Source: an uncultured Megasphaera sp.
GTDB lineage: Bacteria > Bacillota > Negativicutes > Veillonellales > Megasphaeraceae
Direction: 5' to 3'
DNA length: 22,285 nt
Assembly: GCA_937895695.1 (NCBI GenBank)
Contig: CALBLM010000222.1
Span: 1-22,285, forward strand
Positions 15,705 to 22,285 of the stretch are shown here, one piece after another. The position numbers and the translations under genes are program-made. The notes under the pieces were generated by a model. That model was given only the letters and a program-made list of their open reading frames with translations, did no database searches and had not been told where the DNA came from. Every line of letters starts with the position of its first letter. Positions within the stretch are counted from its first letter, which is position 1.

Positions 15705-16328
15705 ATGACAGAAGAAAGCAATCGCAATGGAACCGTAAAAAGCACACGGACGATATATACAACTGCATCATATAAAAATATTACTGACTACAACACGCAA
15801 GCAAAAATAAATGACATTAACACGGCAATGCCGGTTAAAGTCGTGCGTACCGACGATTGCAGCCATTATGGTTTTGTCGGATATGTCGATGTGCTTCCGC
15901 TTGTCACGGGTGTATCCGGATTTGGCGAAGCGGTACAACCAGCGGCATTGTACCATCTGCCGTATTTTAGATTGCAAGGCGGTATGGCGGCGGTTATTTG
16001 TGACCCGCAGGTTGGAGATATTGGTATTGCTGTTTTCTGTCAGCGTGATACGGCGAATGTCACGGCAGGGACGAAAGAGCCACAGCAACCAAGGAGCGCG
16101 CGCAAGTATGACATGGCAGATGGTTTTTACATCGGCGGTTTTTTAAATAAGCCCCCGTCGGTATTTATCGAAATTTCGCAGGATAGGAAAATCACTATCC
16201 AAGCAGCCGGGGGAATTGAAATAAATGGCGATGTGAGAGTAAACGGGGATGTTGTTGCAAACGGCATTAGCTTAAAGAACCACACACACACCGGTGACAG
16301 CGGAGGAACGACAGGAAAACCCAAATAA
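15705..16328 (+). CDS. Baseplate spike, gp138/gpV-like, with HxH tip
   Basis: A 207-residue membrane-piercing spike that trimerises under the hub. The N-terminal OB-fold region (about 40-115) has the family stretch GGMAAVICDPQVGDIGIAVF (92-111), followed by RKYDMADGFYIGGF (133-146). A narrow beta-helix needle (about 152-190) shows the repeated IEINGDVRVNGDVVANG pattern. The C-terminus carries NHTH (192-195) and a Gly/Thr-rich end; such HxH motifs bind a metal ion at the tip of P2 gpV and phi92 gp138. The Shine-Dalgarno is AGGAGTG. The spike role is confident; the metal is inferred. Confidence 0.86.
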   Translation: MTEESNRNGTVKSTRTIYTTASYKNITDYNTQAKINDINTAMPVKVVRTDDCSHYGFVGYVDVLPLVTGVSGFGEAVQPAALYHLPYFRLQGGMAAVICDPQVGDIGIAVFCQRDTANVTAGTKEPQQPRSARKYDMADGFYIGGFLNKPPSVFIEISQDRKITIQAAGGIEINGDVRVNGDVVANGISLKNHTHTGDSGGTTGKPK

Positions 16329-16343
16329 AAAGGGGGTATTGTA

Positions 16344-16703
16344 ATGCCTAGAACCTTGGCACTAAATGACAATTGGGATATTATGCTTGACGAAATGGGC
16401 AACATCGCTGTTTATGATGATGATTATGCTATCGCTCAAAATGTAGCCAATGCGGTACGCCTTTTTACAAATGATGCATATTTTAATAAGACGCGCGGTA
16501 TCCCGCACTACGACGTAGAGCTTGGAAATCCTGCATTTCCGTCACGCAGCGTATTATATGCACGTATCCGGCAGGCGGCTATGAATGTATCAGGAGTAAC
16601 AGATGCAGAAGTACAGCTAGATTTTGACAAGGCAAGCCGTGCATATACTGGAAATATTTATATAACAACAAAAAATAGCACGCAGGTACGTATTGAATTA
16701 TAA
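16344..16703 (+). CDS. Baseplate wedge, GPW/gp25 family
   Basis: A 119-residue lysozyme-like-fold wedge protein that initiates sheath assembly. The family features are DDDYAIAQNVANAVRLFTND (about 25-44), the RGIPHYDVELGNP turn (51-63), RSVLYARIRQAAMNVSGV and a C-terminal strand pair ending in VRIEL. AAGGGGG precedes the ATG. It lies between spike and J, as in P2- and Pam3-type clusters. Length and order are both typical. Confidence 0.88.
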   Translation: MPRTLALNDNWDIMLDEMGNIAVYDDDYAIAQNVANAVRLFTNDAYFNKTRGIPHYDVELGNPAFPSRSVLYARIRQAAMNVSGVTDAEVQLDFDKASRAYTGNIYITTKNSTQVRIEL

Positions 16704-16720
16704 AAAAAGGTGGTGATGAA

Positions 16721-17938
16721 ATGGCGGTTACATTTAACCCGGAAACAGGGATAGTAGTAGCTGATGCCGTAACGGTACGGAATGAAGTTGCACGGCTTTG
16801 GAAAGAAGCGTTTAAAACACAGGATGGAAAAACACCGCTTAATATCGAACCGGAAACACCAGCTGGGCAGCTTATTGATGGACAGACAGCACTTATTATA
16901 CAGAAAGATAATGAAATTGCGTATCTTGCCAATATGTTCAATCCATCCGTAGCTGATGGACTATTTCAAGATGCCATTGCTAAATTTTATTTTTTGTCTC
17001 GGCACGTCGCAGAAGCAACTCTTGTGACATGCACATGCAAAGGGCTTTTGAATACTATCATTCCGTATGGAGCTATTGTGCAGGATGCCAACGGAAATAA
17101 ATTTTACAATACAAACGTTGGCGTTGTCGGCAAAGGCGGAACAGTCGATTGTGTATTCCGATGTTCTGAATATGGCACGGTGAAAGTAGATGCCCATGCC
17201 GTAAATAAAATTGTGACAGTCATCCCCGGATGGGACAGTGTAGATAATGAAACGGCAGGCGTTACCGGAAGAGATAGAGAATCACAACAGGAATTTGAAA
17301 CACGCCGCCGTGAATCCGTAGCCAAAAACAGCCATGGACTTGCAGAAAGCATTGAAGGAACCATAGGCGATTTGAGCGGCGTTGTAGCTTGCCGGATTGA
17401 ACAAAACCGAACGGACGAAACAATTACACTTCTCGGCGTACAAATCCCGCCGCATTCTGTGTATCTATCTGTATACGGCGGCGAATCAAAAGAAATTGGC
17501 GAGGTAATGCATAAAAAGATTGACGCGGGGTGCGGCACATCCGGCAATACGAAAGTACAGCTAAAAGATCCGACGAACGGTAGCCCGCAGGCGTATTATT
17601 ACGAGGTTCCGACGGTTACGCCGCTTGGTATTCGTGTACGTATTCAGCCGGATTCTTCTACGCCGACGACAATTGTTAGCGACATAAAAAAAGCAGTGCA
17701 AAATAATTTTAACGGCGATGGGAAAGAATATGTTCGTGTAAAAATGGGAGATACATTATATGCAAGCCGTTTTTACAAAGCGATTATTCAAGCTGGAGCA
17801 ACGAATCTTATAAAAATAGAAGTTTCTTATCCGTATTCGAACAGTTCGCAAAAATGGCAGGATTCCATCAGTGTGCCGCTAAATCAAATCCCGTCCTTGT
17901 CTGATGATAATATTGTTGTCGTGCAGGAAGGAACATAG
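16721..17938 (+). CDS. Baseplate J/gp47 family wedge protein
   Basis: A 405-residue wedge arm that links the central hub to the fibres. It shows the N-terminal ETPAGQLIDGQTALI (about 47-61), the central GWDSVDNETAGVTGRDRESQ segment followed by FETRRRESVAKNSHGLAESI, and the GGESKEIGEVMHKKI stretch, all typical of baseplate J. The Shine-Dalgarno is AAAGGTGGTGATG. The stop is 3 nt from the next start. The family call is secure. Confidence 0.92.
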   Translation: MAVTFNPETGIVVADAVTVRNEVARLWKEAFKTQDGKTPLNIEPETPAGQLIDGQTALIIQKDNEIAYLANMFNPSVADGLFQDAIAKFYFLSRHVAEATLVTCTCKGLLNTIIPYGAIVQDANGNKFYNTNVGVVGKGGTVDCVFRCSEYGTVKVDAHAVNKIVTVIPGWDSVDNETAGVTGRDRESQQEFETRRRESVAKNSHGLAESIEGTIGDLSGVVACRIEQNRTDETITLLGVQIPPHSVYLSVYGGESKEIGEVMHKKIDAGCGTSGNTKVQLKDPTNGSPQAYYYEVPTVTPLGIRVRIQPDSSTPTTIVSDIKKAVQNNFNGDGKEYVRVKMGDTLYASRFYKAIIQAGATNLIKIEVSYPYSNSSQKWQDSISVPLNQIPSLSDDNIVVVQEGT

Positions 17939-17941
17939 ATC

Positions 17942-18610
17942 ATGGATTTTTATAGTAGCGAAGATGTGCGAGCGTGCGATGACATCCGGGAAGAGTCACG
18001 GGAATATATCATCTCGCAGTACGCAAACAGTCCGCATATATGTGATATACTAGACATTTTTAGACAAACCATTATGGCAGACGGCGATATTGGCGTTTTT
18101 TATAAAAATATTATGAATATCGACACGGCAAACGGGAAAGGGCTTGACGTTCTCGGCAATATTGTCAATATTAGCCGCACCGTAGAAATGAGCTATCGTG
18201 GAAAAAAGCAGCGGTTTACGCTGAACGATGAGCAATACCGACGAATCATTTTATATAGAGCGTTGGCAAACATTGCCGATTCATCCGGATACAACATTAA
18301 TAAAATGATGGATGTATTATTTAACGGCTCTACGGATACGCCTATGGTTTTGACGATTATACACGAACAGAAACGGGATGACGGGACATATTATAATTCA
18401 TATCCCATGCACGTTAGATGGGTAATTAACAATAAACTGTCTGATATGGATTTAGCATTGTTCCAGCTTGGCGGCACGCTTTGCCTTGGTGCGGGCGTCG
18501 GCTGGATTTTGGTCGCAGTCAATCAGCGCGAAACATTTGGATTTTTAGGAAGCAACCTGCAGCCGTTTAATCAAGGCCATTTTTGGGACGGCTCGTATTT
18601 AGAAACCTAA
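17942..18610 (+). CDS. DUF2612 baseplate-to-fibre protein
   Basis: A 222-residue protein after J, in the place of gpI/gp53-like proteins that connect fibres to the baseplate. DUF2612 features are the N-terminal helices, GKGLDVLGNIVNISRT (about 65-80), the middle ILYRALANIADSSGYNINKM, and the characteristic end ETFGFLGSNLQPFNQGHFW (about 199-217). AGGAAGG, within the J gene's last codons, is the likely ribosome binding site. The family is recognised; the connecting role is inferred from order. Confidence 0.85.
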   Translation: MDFYSSEDVRACDDIREESREYIISQYANSPHICDILDIFRQTIMADGDIGVFYKNIMNIDTANGKGLDVLGNIVNISRTVEMSYRGKKQRFTLNDEQYRRIILYRALANIADSSGYNINKMMDVLFNGSTDTPMVLTIIHEQKRDDGTYYNSYPMHVRWVINNKLSDMDLALFQLGGTLCLGAGVGWILVAVNQRETFGFLGSNLQPFNQGHFWDGSYLET

Positions 18611-18630
18611 AGAAATGGAGTTGATAATAT

Positions 18631-19455
18631 ATGATACCAATGCAGCCGGATTTTATGGAGCAGCCGTTTGCAAATCAAGGAGCAAGAAACACTATTCCGA
18701 ATGTAGCGACAGACGAAATCGGAAGGGCATCGCTAAAGGAAGGATTCCCGATTCAAACGGAAATGACATTGGAAGAAGGTGGGCTTCCGCCGCAGCGTAA
18801 AGATTTTAATGCTATTTTAAACTGGCTTTCCACGTTTGCGTTTTATCAGCAATCAGGAGGTATATTCCGCTATTCTGCAAGTAATTCATATACACCGCCT
18901 GCCATGGTGTGGCTTGATGATATGCTTTGGTTTTGTGTCAAGGAAAACGGAGCATCATCTAAGAACGGTGTGAAAAATCCGGAGAGCGAGAAAGAGTATT
19001 GGAAATCGCTTCCTGAATATCTCAATATTTATCAAAAAAGTACGTTGGATGATTTAATCAAGCAAATGCAGGAAAAAGTAAACGCTGCGATTGCAAGTCT
19101 TTCCAGCGCGTCTTCATTTTCCGTCAATTTATCTGCCGGCGGCTCTGCAAGCTTTGTTGCCTCGCTAAATGTAAAAAAAATATCGTGCATAGCGAATACC
19201 AATTTTGTTAAAGCTCCAGATGGCGGATGTGCAGGAACAAATATTGTACAAATACAAAATGTTGGCAATATAACGATGTCCGCAAGCGTTACTAAGTCCG
19301 GAAGCAGAGGCCATTACTGGGGCTATGAACCAACTAAATCTGCCGCATCAGATTTTAACGTTAATATTGCTAAAGGCACAACAATATCAATAACAACGCA
19401 GTCAAGCGGCAATCTTGGCGTAGCATCAACAAGTGTTTTGTTGGTGCTGTCTTAA
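18631..19455 (+). CDS. Tail fibre protein
   Basis: A 274-residue fibre. The N-terminus has the familiar attachment module: PFANQGARNTIPN (about 12-24), ASLKEGFPIQTEMTLEEGG, then LPPQRKDFNAILNWLSTFAF (52-71). A helical segment (about 130-155) is followed by a Ser/Ala/Gly-rich beta domain, probably the distal receptor-facing part (from ~160). GGAG lies 12 nt before the ATG. An overlapping frame at 18615-18800 is a shadow. The receptor is unknown. Confidence 0.8.
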   Translation: MIPMQPDFMEQPFANQGARNTIPNVATDEIGRASLKEGFPIQTEMTLEEGGLPPQRKDFNAILNWLSTFAFYQQSGGIFRYSASNSYTPPAMVWLDDMLWFCVKENGASSKNGVKNPESEKEYWKSLPEYLNIYQKSTLDDLIKQMQEKVNAAIASLSSASSFSVNLSAGGSASFVASLNVKKISCIANTNFVKAPDGGCAGTNIVQIQNVGNITMSASVTKSGSRGHYWGYEPTKSAASDFNVNIAKGTTISITTQSSGNLGVASTSVLLVLS

Positions 19456-19467
19456 TGGGGTGATGAT

Positions 19468-20013
19468 ATGGTTGATAAGACAAAAGCGTATCAATTTCAA
19501 TATGTGCCGATTGAAGGGCGTTTATCCGGAAGGCAATTTGAGCAGCAGACGGAAGACGCGATAAACGACATCGGAAACGCAGCATATGAAGCCAAGGCAA
19601 ACATGCAAAACATACTTGATATAGCTAATAATGCGTTGTCGGTATCAAGAGATGCACAAAAAACAGCAAACCTCGCACAAGCGGAAGCAAAAAATGTACA
19701 AAGCACTGCGGATAATGCAGTTAAAAAAGCTGATGATGCTACAGCGACAGCAAACAGCGCAAAAACCGCAGCGGATAATGCAGTAAAAACCGCAAATAGT
19801 GCTGTGGATAAAGCAAACAGTGCAGCAGCGACAGCAAACAGTGCAGATGCAAAGGCGGCAAGCGCGGTTAATGATGTAGCAAAATCAAGGCTTGATTCTG
19901 CACAGGCGTTAGCAACTGCAAATAATGCAAGCAAGCTTGCTACTGACACATATAATCAGTTGAATAAAATCCTTGATGAACAGCAAATGATTACATTTGA
20001 CGTTGTAGAATAA
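19468..20013 (+). CDS. Coiled-coil fibre stalk protein, Ala-rich heptads
   Basis: A 181-residue protein of mostly helix. After a 20-residue head (AYQFQYVPIEGRLSGRQFEQ) that probably attaches to the neighbour fibre, residues ~30-165 are coiled coil. Eight heptads at 80-135 keep Ala at positions 2 and 5 (for example TADNAVK, TANSAKT, TANSAVD), giving an all-Ala core. The last ~15 residues (LDEQQMITFDVVE) may dock a further fibre part. The gene lies between two fibre genes, so a stalk or spacer is likely. It has no recognisable receptor-binding domain. Confidence 0.78.
   Translation: MVDKTKAYQFQYVPIEGRLSGRQFEQQTEDAINDIGNAAYEAKANMQNILDIANNALSVSRDAQKTANLAQAEAKNVQSTADNAVKKADDATATANSAKTAADNAVKTANSAVDKANSAAATANSADAKAASAVNDVAKSRLDSAQALATANNASKLATDTYNQLNKILDEQQMITFDVVE
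19705..19872 (+). repeat. Eight 21-bp in-register repeats in the fibre stalk gene
   Basis: Each unit encodes one heptad. Exact shared words sit at whole multiples of 21 bp: GCGGATAATGCAGT at 19708 and 19771 (63 bp apart), CAGCGACAGCAAACAG at 19742 and 19826 (84 bp), and AGCAAACAGTGCAG at 19812 and 19833 (21 bp). This indicates growth by tandem duplication without loss of frame. Confidence 0.8.
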
Positions 20014-20026
20014 GGTGGTGCTGTAT

Positions 20027-20374
20027 ATGTTTAGAATTTACGATTATGACATAATTATGACACGCGGCGACACCGGCATTTTTAATTTCTCGCTGTGCGA
20101 GTGTGGCATCCCGGAAGATACGGACGTATATCCCGTTACGGCGGTACTGTCTGTCAAAAAGAAGGCAAGCGACAAAACGTATCTACTGCAGAAAACCGTT
20201 GATGATGACGGGCTTTTTATTTTTTATGCTGAAGACACTGAAAATATCCCGCCAGGGAAATACATCTATGATATAGAGTTGCGCTCGCGTGACCAAGTTG
20301 CAACTATGGGGCCGTACCGTTTTACAGTACTTCCCGATGTCACACGGAAGGATGTGATACAAGATGATGGCTAA
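20027..20374 (+). CDS. BppU-like N-terminal domain protein (fibre/baseplate)
   Basis: A 115-residue single-domain protein. MFRIYDYDIIMTRGDTGIF at the start, AVLSVKKKASDKTYLL in the middle and DTENIPPGKYIYDIELRS then YRFTVLPDVTR at the end match the beta-sandwich domain at the N-terminus of BppU-type and related Firmicutes fibre proteins. The frame opens at a GTG at 20015, but this lies within the ribosome binding site AAGGTGGTG (20012-20020), so the ATG at 20027 is the start. It overlaps the next gene by 11 nt. Being only the attachment domain, it probably acts as an adaptor for the later fibres. Confidence 0.75.
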   Translation: MFRIYDYDIIMTRGDTGIFNFSLCECGIPEDTDVYPVTAVLSVKKKASDKTYLLQKTVDDDGLFIFYAEDTENIPPGKYIYDIELRSRDQVATMGPYRFTVLPDVTRKDVIQDDG

Positions 20375-20687
20375 CCAAGGCGGCATCTGTGCGCAAGTAG
20401 GGCTTATCCGGCAGGGTGCTCGCGGACTTAGTGCGTATGATGTAGCCGTTAAAAACGGATTTACAGGAACGGAATCAGAATGGCTTGAGAGCCTAAAAAT
20501 ATCCGTTGAGCAATACGGCTCTTACTATGATTTTCCGACGGTCGGCGAGCCGCATGTACTGTATGTAGACACAAGCGACGATGCGACATACCGATGGGAC
20601 GCGGATAATTTAAAATATTACTGCGTCGGCAGGGATTTTACTAATATCCAAGTTATCGACGGTGGCAATGCTACCGACGAAATATAA
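20364..20687 (+). CDS. Small fibre-associated protein
   Basis: A 107-residue protein. It contains the short module SAYDVAVKNGFTGTESEWLESL (about 23-44), seen at the ends of many Firmicutes and other tail fibre proteins, followed by PHVLYVDTSDDATYRWD (about 63-79) and NLKYYCVGRD, a beta module also common in fibres. There are two Met at the start (20364 and 20367), and GGATGTGAT at 20350-20358 serves either. I do not know its partner; an adaptor or a small head-side piece of the next fibre is likely. Confidence 0.68.
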   Translation: MMANQGGICAQVGLIRQGARGLSAYDVAVKNGFTGTESEWLESLKISVEQYGSYYDFPTVGEPHVLYVDTSDDATYRWDADNLKYYCVGRDFTNIQVIDGGNATDEI

Positions 20688-20711
20688 AAAAAGAAGAAGA
20701 GGTAATTTATT

Positions 20712-21884
20712 ATGGCAACAACAAAAACATTAAAAGCAAGATTGGTATTCCGCAATGACAAAGCAGAAACATTTAAAGCAAGTAATCCGGTGCTTTTAAG
20801 CTCAGAACCGGCGTATGAGCTGGATACTGGCGTTTTAAAAATCGGCGATGGTAAAACAGCATACAATGACTTGCCGACTTTTAAAGTTGGACAACTGGCA
20901 GCAGTACGCAACTTTTCTATTTCCGGTGGTGCTACGGCACAGGCAGTGTCTTTTGATGGTACTAGCAATGTCAATCTTGTTGTAACGTCGTTAGATGCCA
21001 CGAAATTATCCGGAGTAGTTCCCGATGCAAACATTAAACCTGCATTGAACGCGGTTGTTGGATATTTTGATAATGGCGTAGCTAAAAACGCAAAACAACT
21101 CGATGGCCATGATGCATCGTATTTTGCTACTGCTCAGCAGTTGTCTGACGCAATCAATTCGCTGGATTGGAGACCGTCTGTAGCTAATCTTGATGCATTA
21201 AAGGCTTTGCAAAACCCGAAGGAAGGATGGACAGTATCGATTGATGATACAAATGCAATTTATCGTTTTGATGCTGATAATACGACAGCAGAAGATGGAA
21301 CTAAAGTTGTGTATCCAACAGCGCAGGAAGCCCAAGGAAAAGATGGTGCCGCTCAAGGTGACACAGGGACAACGCCGACAGAACCGACAAAACACCCCGC
21401 ATGGATTTTAATTGGTACGACAGTATATAGTGCGGCAACAACAAGCGCTGACGGGCTCATGAGTGCTGCAGATAAAGCAAAGTTAGATGGCATTGACTTG
21501 TCGCAGTATCAACCTAAAATTGGTGATACCTTAGACATATCAAATATTCATATTCTTGGCGGTGAATCTGGCATCCAGTTCGGCGGACATACTACTGCAC
21601 AGTTGCACGGCAAGGAAGGAAAAATCTATTATGGCGAAGGTACCGACGCGACAAGCGACGCAGGAAAAGAAATTGCAACAGTAGCTGGACTCAATGAAAA
21701 AGTTAACAAAACAGATTTGTCAAACACTAATTTAGGTGGTCAGCTTGGCGGCACGATTGGTAATGCCACGATTAAAAGCGGCGTTATTACTGACTCGATG
21801 ATTGCAAGCGGTAACCAGCTGTCTACTACTAAAATGTTTGTCCCGGACGGAGATACACTCGTAATCGACGGCGGTAAAGCGTAA
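20712..21884 (+). CDS. Tail fibre with Mtd-N-like module
   Basis: A 390-residue fibre. The N-terminal ~56 residues fit the Mtd-N-like attachment module: ARLVFRNDKAETFKASNPVL (9-28), YELDTGVLKIGDGKTAYNDL (35-54). Then come fibre-type repeats: SFDGTSNVNLVV (80-91), NAKQLDGHDASYF (126-138), and TTSADGLMSAADKAKLDGI (243-261), a widespread fibre motif. The 160-240 region resembles the YRFDADN module of the preceding small protein. The C-terminus is short and beta-like. No C-type lectin domain follows, so it is not a full Mtd protein. The Shine-Dalgarno is AGAGG. Confidence 0.82.
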   Translation: MATTKTLKARLVFRNDKAETFKASNPVLLSSEPAYELDTGVLKIGDGKTAYNDLPTFKVGQLAAVRNFSISGGATAQAVSFDGTSNVNLVVTSLDATKLSGVVPDANIKPALNAVVGYFDNGVAKNAKQLDGHDASYFATAQQLSDAINSLDWRPSVANLDALKALQNPKEGWTVSIDDTNAIYRFDADNTTAEDGTKVVYPTAQEAQGKDGAAQGDTGTTPTEPTKHPAWILIGTTVYSAATTSADGLMSAADKAKLDGIDLSQYQPKIGDTLDISNIHILGGESGIQFGGHTTAQLHGKEGKIYYGEGTDATSDAGKEIATVAGLNEKVNKTDLSNTNLGGQLGGTIGNATIKSGVITDSMIASGNQLSTTKMFVPDGDTLVIDGGKA

Positions 21885-21900
21885 AAAATAGGAGCACGAT

Positions 21901-22285
21901 ATGGCAACTCAAAAAACGATTAAGGCGGTCGTAAAAATACGGTATGATACGGCAGCCAATTTTAAAGCCAAAAATCCGATTTTGGCAGCTGGCGAAAAAG
22001 CGACCGAAAGCGACACACACAAAAGCAAAACGGGCGACGGTAGCACGGCGTATAATACGCTTGCATATGATAAAGCTGATGTTGCGCTTACGTTCGACAC
22101 CGCACCCACAGCAGGCAGCACAAACCCAGTAACAAGCGGAGGAGTAAAGACTGCATTGGATGGTAAACTTGGCAAAAGTGATAATGCGGTATCAGCTACT
22201 AAGCTACAGACAGCTCGGAAAATTAACGGCGTAGCGTTTGACGGAACAGCGGATATTGCGGCTCCGTGGTCGCAGAATAAAACAG
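21901..22285 (+). CDS. Second Mtd-N-like tail fibre, 3'-truncated by the window edge
   Basis: The frame from the ATG at 21901 stays open to the end of the window (128 codons seen). GGAGCAC precedes the start. The N-terminus is a weak relative of the previous fibre's (NFKAKNPILAAGEKATESD and KTGDGSTAYNTLAY, against FKASNPVLLSSEPAYELD and KIGDGKTAYNDLPT). Then come NPVTSGGVKTALDGKL, a common fibre linker, and ATKLQTARKINGVAFDGTAD, the widespread fibre repeat. The two genes look like old duplicates of the attachment end with different shafts. The rest of the gene, and so the receptor-binding part, is outside the window. Confidence 0.82.
   Translation, partial: MATQKTIKAVVKIRYDTAANFKAKNPILAAGEKATESDTHKSKTGDGSTAYNTLAYDKADVALTFDTAPTAGSTNPVTSGGVKTALDGKLGKSDNAVSATKLQTARKINGVAFDGTADIAAPWSQNKT

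Noticed and set aside
18615..18800. 61-residue + frame overlapping the first fibre
   Set aside because: Out of frame with the strong fibre motif (PFANQG...GFPIQTEM). The translation looks random and Arg-rich.
20712..22285. Diversity-generating retroelement linked to the Mtd-like fibres
   Set aside because: Only the N-terminal attachment module resembles Mtd. No C-type lectin domain, template repeat or reverse transcriptase is visible in the window.
1..22285. tRNA genes, CRISPR arrays, insertion sequences, attachment sites or origins
   Set aside because: I looked for cloverleaf-like arms, spaced repeats, transposase motifs and terminal repeats and found none that hold up. The only clear repeats are the coding heptads at 19705-19872.

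Overview
The window is the structural (late) region of a contractile-tailed bacteriophage or prophage. All recognisable genes lie on the + strand, tightly packed and in the usual order: packaging, head, neck, tail tube and sheath, tape measure, baseplate, tail fibres. Strong AGGAGG/AAGGGGG-type ribosome binding sites, moderate GC, occasional TTG starts and the gene families point to a Bacillota (Firmicutes) host. A Negativicutes-like gut anaerobe is a guess I cannot prove from sequence alone. No integrase, repressor, lysis cassette, tRNA or host gene is visible, so lysogeny cannot be judged.

Layout. 1-1160: 3' part of the large terminase, with the ATPase Walker A region lying upstream of the window. 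1163-2707: DUF1073-type portal. 2607-3416: MuF-like minor head protein, overlapping the portal. 3433-4863: DUF2213 prohead protease fused to a scaffold, with a strong internal start at 4012 that would make the scaffold alone. 4885-5385: probable capsid cement protein. 5405-6418: DUF2184-type major capsid protein, followed by the only sizeable non-coding stretch (6419-6553, 135 nt), which holds alternative hairpins and a clear intrinsic terminator. 6554-8892: neck/connector genes, including DUF4054, a gp10-like protein and a gp12-like neck terminator. 8911-10383: DUF3383 tail sheath. 10396-10872: tail tube. 10889-11586: tail assembly chaperone with a -1 frameshift extension. 11573-13267: tape measure. 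13283-18610: baseplate, made of a Dit-like protein, a Pam3-gp18-like plug, a hub carrying a peptidase domain, a gp138/gpV-like spike, gp25/W, J and a DUF2612 protein. 18631-22285: a run of six fibre or fibre-attachment genes, the last cut by the window end.

How the genes work together. Terminase fills a prohead built from portal, capsid and scaffold, and the protease matures it. Neck proteins close the head and join it to a sheath/tube tail whose length is set by a fairly short tape measure. A small baseplate of the kind seen in minimal myophages carries a membrane-piercing spike with a metal-binding tip motif and a hub with a C-terminal cell-wall peptidase. Fibres attach through the DUF2612 end of the baseplate.

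I see no undescribed defence system or mobile element. The most interesting signals are gene-expression devices inside the structural genes: the nested scaffold start, the C-CCA-AAA frameshift site, the terminator-like hairpin exactly at the portal stop codon, and the switch-like leader after the capsid gene. The 21-bp in-register repeats in a fibre stalk also stand out.
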